DNA of 11,310 bases, from the NCBI GenBank assembly GCA_938028745.1, contig CALIZL010000024.1, positions 1 through 11,310 on the forward strand, written 5' to 3'. Numbering within the stretch: the first letter of the stretch is position 1; each line of letters opens with the position of its first letter. This DNA is from an uncultured Prevotella sp. GTDB taxonomy: Bacteria > Bacteroidota > Bacteroidia > Bacteroidales > Bacteroidaceae. A program made the translations under genes and the position numbers. Below, one piece after another: positions 8,522 to 11,310 of the stretch. The notes beneath the pieces are model-generated. The model saw nothing but the letters and a program-made list of their open reading frames with translations. It searched no databases and had not been told where the DNA came from.

Positions 8522-8830
8522 AAAACTTTCATCTATTTTGACTGTATTTATTTAGTTGGTCGAGATTTGTTCTGCCTGCAATGCGCCCTCTTTTGTGTAC
8601 ACTTACGCTTAGGCAACACAAAATAACGGCATAGCTTGCAGCCATTGCCAGCTCCCTTGGGCGAACATCCATAACTAAGTAAGCTTTCTCCTTGCGGCTT
8701 TGTTCCGTAGATTATACGCAGTGGGTTATGTCGGATTGTTGGTCCTAGTGGCATAGTGCCCATGTATTTGTTGTCGTTGGGCAACGCGCCGATGGCAACT
8801 ATTCAGAACCTACCTCTTTCAGATTAGCAA
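8522..8830 (-). promoter_or_regulatory. Long 5' leader of the SusC operon, possibly structured
   Basis: If transcription starts just after the promoter at 8835-8865, the transporter mRNA has an untranslated leader of about 300 nt. Several hairpins can form. TTTTGTGT (8591-8598) pairs with ACACAAAA (8616-8623). CGTTG/CAACG (8775-8786) competes with TGCCCA/TGGGCA (8757-8762 with 8778-8783), which in turn competes with GGCA/TGCC (8750-8760). No known riboswitch class was recognised. The leader also contains an open frame (stop at 8548, possible ATG at 8763) encoding a Cys- and Lys-rich peptide. It uses AGG, CGA, CTA and ATA codons that the neighbouring genes seem to avoid, so I do not call it a gene. 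Confidence 0.5.
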
Positions 8831-8834
8831 CGAG

Positions 8835-8865
8835 CAAATGTAGTTATTTTTATATCTATCTCAAA
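8835..8865 (-). promoter_or_regulatory. Bacteroidetes-type promoter of the SusC operon
   Basis: On the minus strand, TACATTTG (8842-8835) matches the -7 consensus TAnnTTTG exactly. TTTG at 8865-8862 gives the -33 element, with 19 bp between them. This is the spacing known for the primary sigma factor of Bacteroides. It places the start of transcription near 8828-8831. Confidence 0.75.
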
Positions 8866-8867
8866 AA

Positions 8868-8896
8868 TTCTGTGTTCAGAAACTTAATTGAATTAA
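8868..8896. promoter_or_regulatory. Two small palindromes just upstream of the -33 element
   Basis: TTCTG-TGTT-CAGAA (8868-8881) and TTAATT-G-AATTAA (8884-8896) lie side by side immediately upstream of the promoter. Their position suits a regulator binding site, but in AT-rich DNA such short palindromes can arise by chance. No regulator gene is in view. Confidence 0.3.
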
Positions 8897-9104
8897 CAAT
8901 ATTTATAAAATAGGCACCTTGAATATGAAATTTTATGGCAGGCAGTTAAGCGCGTGGTAAAGAATAAAGAACGTGGGAAAGATGTGAAAATGAGAACAAA
9001 ACGACTTAAAAAGAGAACGTAAAAGAAGGCTATGCTTGGCAAGACTCCATTCGACAATGGGCGTATGGCAAGATGAAGCGATGGCTGCACTTAGTGTAAC
9101 GTGT
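8897..9104. other. AT-rich intergenic DNA with nothing recognised
   Basis: No open frame with gene-like composition, tRNA, or strong hairpin is visible. A small CCATT-CGAC-AATGG stem-loop occurs near 9050-9063. Confidence 0.5.
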
Positions 9105-9313
9105 GCAAAACAGCTGCTAACTGGGCTTAACCATCAACTCTACGACCCATCAACTGATGAGCTTATCAACGCACTAACTTATCAACGCACAAGCTTACTA
9201 ACTTAAAAACTCACCAACTTGTGAAATTAGAAACTCACAACCTCATCAACTTGCAACCTAAAAAGCCACCCAGCCCAGCAGATTAACAACTCGCTAAATC
9301 GTTAACTAAAAAA
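9105..9313 (-). repeat. Degenerate 8-bp-period tandem array, long copy
   Basis: From 9130 to 9313 the sequence divides exactly into 23 consecutive 8-bp units without an indel, for example CTTATCAA, CGCACTAA, CTTACTAA, CTCACCAA, CTCATCAA, CTCGCTAA. Less regular units extend left to about 9105, with one 9-bp unit at 9121-9129. On the minus strand the units read roughly TTRRYNAG, the same motif as the arrays at 103-142 and 9981-10060 but in the opposite orientation. I could not find the 34-bp box beside this copy. Confidence 0.7.
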
Positions 9314-9636
9314 AACATGGACTTATAAAATATTTTACAAAACGTGGTCTGTTCGCCAACCCATTCTAGCGTAAACATAGGTCTAAAAACATGCAATTTG
9401 CAGCAATTTGCAGCTCTACGAATTTCTTTTTCAGTGCGTTTTTGAGAAGGCCGGCTGCGTTTTGCACCATTTTGCCTTTCTATTTTGCTTGCCAACTCGT
9501 ATTTTTTCAAGCCCCAAAACCAGCATTTAGCCCCTAAAAAGCTACTTTTTAAAGGCTATTTTGCCCTTTCGAGCCAGTAAAAACATGGTTCGAAAGGGTT
9601 TTGTTTATACTATTTCAGCGGATATTTATGCACATC
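9314..9636. other. Intergenic stretch with no gene recognised
   Basis: The stretch is AT-rich with scattered GCAAAATGC- or TGCACCA-like words resembling parts of the 22-bp array to its right. A minus-strand open frame of 75 codons (9283-9510) crosses into the 8-bp array and shows no signal peptide, domain or operon partner, so it is not called. One strong hairpin is listed separately. Confidence 0.5.
9564..9606 (+). terminator. Terminator-like hairpin on the plus strand
   Basis: CCCTTTCGAGCC (9564-9575) pairs with GGTTCGAAAGGG (9587-9598): 12 pairs including one G-U, with an 11-nt loop. The plus strand continues TTTTGTTT (9599-9606), as in an intrinsic terminator. The minus strand lacks a T tract. 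No plus-strand gene precedes it, so the transcript it would end is unknown. Confidence 0.5.
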
Positions 9637-9790
9637 GTTTCGCATTTATCAGCATTTTGCACTGCATTTAGCACCATTTTACCTTGCATTTAGTAGCAAA
9701 ACGCACTGCATTTAGCACCAAAACGCACTGCGTTTAGCGGCAAAATGCAGTGCGTTTAGCACCAAATTGTAGGGTGTTTTGCCCCAAATA
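9637..9790. repeat. Seven 22-bp tandem repeats
   Basis: Seven units of exactly 22 bp run without gaps, starting at 9637, 9659, 9681, 9703, 9725, 9747 and 9769. The consensus is GCACTGCATTTAGCACCAAA plus two bases. The central units are nearly identical and the outer ones have decayed. There are no unique spacers between units, so this is not a CRISPR array. It does not appear coding. Confidence 0.85.
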
Positions 9791-9938
9791 GCCTAAATGA
9801 CTGGTGCAAATGGCGTTTTTTGAAATAAATATTCATTTTGCCTGCATGCACAAGCCACCCCGTTTTGCACCAAAACAAACCTCCGCGAGAATCGATTATT
9901 TGCGGCTGGGTTGTGGGTTGGTGGATAACGAAGGCACT
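9791..9938. other. Intergenic spacer with residual repeat words
   Basis: Words such as TGCACCAAAA (9865-9874 region) echo the 22-bp array. No gene or RNA is recognised. Confidence 0.4.
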
Positions 9939-10060
9939 CATAATGTTAAAATTCTTGCTGAAAAGCGGACAAAAATAGAGTTGGCCAGCTGGCCAGTTTA
10001 CCAGTTTGTCTGTTGACGAGTTTACCAGTTAACAAGCTGATGAGTTGGCAAGCTACTCGT
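9939..10060 (+). repeat. Two-part repeat, copy B: 34-bp box plus ten 8-bp units
   Basis: The box (9939-9972) matches that at 68-101 in 29 of 34 positions. After AAATAGAG, ten exact 8-bp units fill 9981-10060: TTGGCCAG, CTGGCCAG, TTTACCAG, TTTGTCTG, TTGACGAG, TTTACCAG, TTAACAAG, CTGATGAG, TTGGCAAG, CTACTCGT. Units 1-2 create the 14-bp perfect palindrome TGGCCAGCTGGCCA (9982-9995). The array ends 27 bp beyond the trpS stop, and a 10-bp palindrome GCAGGCCTGC (10078-10087) abuts that stop. No ordinary terminator is visible for trpS, so this repeat may lie in its 3' untranslated region. Confidence 0.75.
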
Positions 10061-10087
10061 TACGATGCGCTGCAAGGGCAGGCCTGC

Positions 10088-11071
10088 TTACCTAAACCCG
10101 ATAATCTGGCGCACCTCTTTAAGCGTTGCGCAAGCACTTGCACGTGCCACTTCGGCGCCTTCTTGGGCTATGCGGTCGAGCAATTGTGTGTTCGAACTGT
10201 ACTCCCTAATGCGTTCGCGAATGGGCGTAACGGTCTTAATGATGTCTTCGGCAATCTGTTTTTTCAAGTCGCCATAGCGTATGGAACAATCGTTCCACTT
10301 CTCGTCGAAGTAGTTGTAGGTTTCGGGTTCCGAGCAAATGCGCAAGAAGGTAAAGAGGTTTTCAATTACTTCGGGCTTCGGACTGTTGGGCGTTTGCGGC
10401 CCCATATCGGTTACGGCCTTCATCACTTTCTTACGTATGGCGGCATCTTCTTCGTACAGATAGATGCAGTTGCCATCGCTCTTGCCCATCTTTCCGCTGC
10501 CGTCAAGCCCAGGAACCTTCACGGCCTGCGTGTTAAAGTAGAAGTTTTGCGGCTCTGGGAAGAAGTCTACGCCATAGATATGGTTGAAACGGCGTGCGCA
10601 CTTGCGCGCCATCTCCATGTTCTGCTCTTGGTCTTTGCCCACAGGCACTTTGTGCGCACGATGTTGCAGAATGTCGGCAGCCATCAACGTGGGATAGGTC
10701 AGCAAGCCCGCGTTAACGTTGTCGGGCTGTTGGCGTGCCTTATCCTTAAAGGTGGTTACGCGTTCCAGCTCGCCCAAGTACATGTTCATGTTGAAGAACA
10801 GGTACAGTTCAAGCGTTTCTTTCACGTCGCTCTGCACATATATCTTGGCCTTCTGCGGGTCGATGCCGCACGCAAGGTACTCGGCAAGGATTACGCGTGC
10901 GCTGCGTTGTATGTCTTCGGGCTTCGGACTGGTGGTAAGCGAGTGCCAATCGGCAATGAAGAACAGGCTTTCGTACTCGTCTTGCATCTTCACGAAACTC
11001 TTTACCGCTCCGAAATAGTTGCCCAAGTGAAGATTTCCTGTGGGCCTAATTCCGCTTACTACTTTTTCCAT
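10088..11071 (-). CDS. trpS: Tryptophanyl-tRNA synthetase
   Basis: This class I aminoacyl-tRNA synthetase charges tRNA-Trp with tryptophan in the cytoplasm, using ATP. At 327 residues it has the usual length of compact bacterial TrpRS. The HIGH-type ATP-binding motif is HLGN within PTGNLHLGNYFGAV (residues 10-23). The KMSKS-type loop is KMGKS (194-198) within GSGKMGKSDGN. Other family blocks are FFIADWHSLT (37-46), TYPTLMAADIL (125-135) and VPVGKDQEQN (142-151). The Met start directly precedes EKVVSGIRPTG, as expected for the family. It is a housekeeping gene on the same strand as the SusC operon but separated from it by 1.5 kb. No consensus TAnnTTTG promoter was found in its upstream 190 bp, where a repeat-derived hairpin lies. 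Confidence 0.98.
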   Translation of the reverse strand: MEKVVSGIRPTGNLHLGNYFGAVKSFVKMQDEYESLFFIADWHSLTTSPKPEDIQRSARVILAEYLACGIDPQKAKIYVQSDVKETLELYLFFNMNMYLGELERVTTFKDKARQQPDNVNAGLLTYPTLMAADILQHRAHKVPVGKDQEQNMEMARKCARRFNHIYGVDFFPEPQNFYFNTQAVKVPGLDGSGKMGKSDGNCIYLYEEDAAIRKKVMKAVTDMGPQTPNSPKPEVIENLFTFLRICSEPETYNYFDEKWNDCSIRYGDLKKQIAEDIIKTVTPIRERIREYSSNTQLLDRIAQEGAEVARASACATLKEVRQIIGFR

Positions 11072-11101
11072 CTTTATGCTTGTTTTTTTGTTTAACGTGT
11101 T

Positions 11102-11181
11102 GGGGTGGTTGGGTTAGTCGGACTGGTCGGACTGGTCAGACTGGTCCGACTTGTCCTACAAGTCCGACTGATTCAACCAAC
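11102..11181 (-). repeat. 9-bp-period repeat able to fold as a hairpin upstream of trpS
   Basis: In-phase 9-bp units include CGGACTGGT (11119-11127 and 11128-11136), CAGACTGGT, CCGACTTGT, CCTACAAGT and CCGACTGAT (to 11172). Because the unit core GACTNGTC is nearly self-complementary, the region also forms inverted repeats: GACTTGT (11148-11154) with ACAAGTC (11158-11164), and an outer imperfect pairing of GGTTGG near 11108 with CAACCAACC near 11181. It lies 30-110 bp before the trpS start, so it could fold in that mRNA's leader. Confidence 0.7.
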
Positions 11182-11212
11182 CAAACCGCCAGTATTACCC
11201 ACTTCGTTTGCT

Positions 11213-11247
11213 AAAAAAAAATCCCGCAACCATGTTAGATTGCGGGA
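11213..11247 (-). terminator. Intrinsic terminator after tRNA-Val
   Basis: On the minus strand, TCCCGCAA (11247-11240) and TTGCGGGA (11229-11222) form an 8-bp stem with a 10-nt loop, followed directly by nine T residues (11221-11213). It begins 12 nt past the tRNA 3' end and should end that transcript before trpS. Confidence 0.9.
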
Positions 11248-11258
11248 CTTCTGCGTTG

Positions 11259-11310
11259 TGGGCGTTGACGGATTCGAACCGCCGACCCTCTGCTTGTAAG
11301 GCAGATGCTC
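11259..11310 (-). tRNA. tRNA-Val (anticodon UAC), 5' part outside the window
   Basis: The visible 3' portion contains the end of the D arm (GAGC), the anticodon arm TCTGC-CTTACAA-GCAGA with anticodon TAC, the T arm with GGTTCGAATCC, and the 3' acceptor strand AACGCCC with discriminator A at 11259. It closely resembles bacterial tRNA-Val(UAC). CCA is not encoded, since the bases after the discriminator are CAA. The 5' acceptor strand and most of the D arm lie beyond position 11310. Confidence 0.93.

Noticed and set aside
8548..8784. Short same-strand frame in the SusC leader (Cys/Lys-rich peptide)
   Set aside because: Its codon choice differs from the neighbours, it starts at TTG or an unsupported ATG, and the region is better explained as an RNA leader. 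It is kept as a note in the leader entry.
8522..8830. Cobalamin or other known riboswitch in the SusC leader
   Set aside because: A GCCACT word occurs, but the B12 box and the other conserved blocks of the cobalamin class are absent; TPP and SAM motifs were also not seen.
9283..9510. Minus-strand frame of 75 codons
   Set aside because: Its 3' end runs into the 8-bp repeat array, and it has no domain or signal and a low-complexity context.
9637..9790. Possible CRISPR array
   Set aside because: The units are contiguous 22-mers with no unique spacers, and there are no cas genes nearby.
68..9972. Insertion sequence or transposon bounded by the two box copies
   Set aside because: The copies are direct rather than inverted, no transposase gene lies between them, and each is attached to its own 8-bp array at a gene 3' end.
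10013..11095. Long open frame of 360 codons on the plus strand opposite trpS
   Set aside because: It is the antisense of a clearly identified trpS with all its motifs. The translation shows no recognisable domain.

Overview
The window looks like chromosomal DNA from a Bacteroidales bacterium, most likely Prevotella or a close relative. The grounds are a SusC/SusD outer-membrane pair, lipoprotein signal peptides ending in Cys, a promoter matching the Bacteroidetes TTTG / TAnnTTTG pattern, little sign of Shine-Dalgarno sites, and moderate GC. The genus is an inference; the phylum is well supported.

All genes recognised here are on the minus strand, so the window reads right to left. At the right edge is the 3' part of tRNA-Val(UAC), followed by an intrinsic terminator, a 9-bp-period repeat that can fold into a hairpin, and trpS (tryptophanyl-tRNA synthetase). 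About 1.5 kb without a convincing gene follows (8522-10087). It holds a two-part repeat (34-bp box plus 8-bp array), a 22-bp tandem array, an orphan plus-strand terminator-like hairpin, a long 8-bp-period array, and then the promoter and ~300-nt leader of the next operon.

That operon (8521 to 317) has five tightly packed genes: a SusC/RagA-type TonB-dependent transporter, a SusD/RagB-type lipoprotein, a lipoprotein with a zinc-metallopeptidase HExxH motif, a DUF4302-type lipoprotein, and a lipoprotein with two BACON-like domains. It ends in a long GC-rich terminator hairpin (215-278). There is no glycoside hydrolase, sulfatase or regulator in view. The likely picture is a surface system: the lipoproteins bind and possibly cleave a protein or peptide-bearing substrate, SusD captures the product, and SusC imports it. 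The substrate cannot be told from sequence.

The most unusual feature is the non-coding DNA. Short-period arrays (8, 9 and 22 bp) fill the intergenic spaces. A 34-bp box followed by in-phase 8-bp units occurs twice, in the same orientation, each time downstream of a gene's 3' end.
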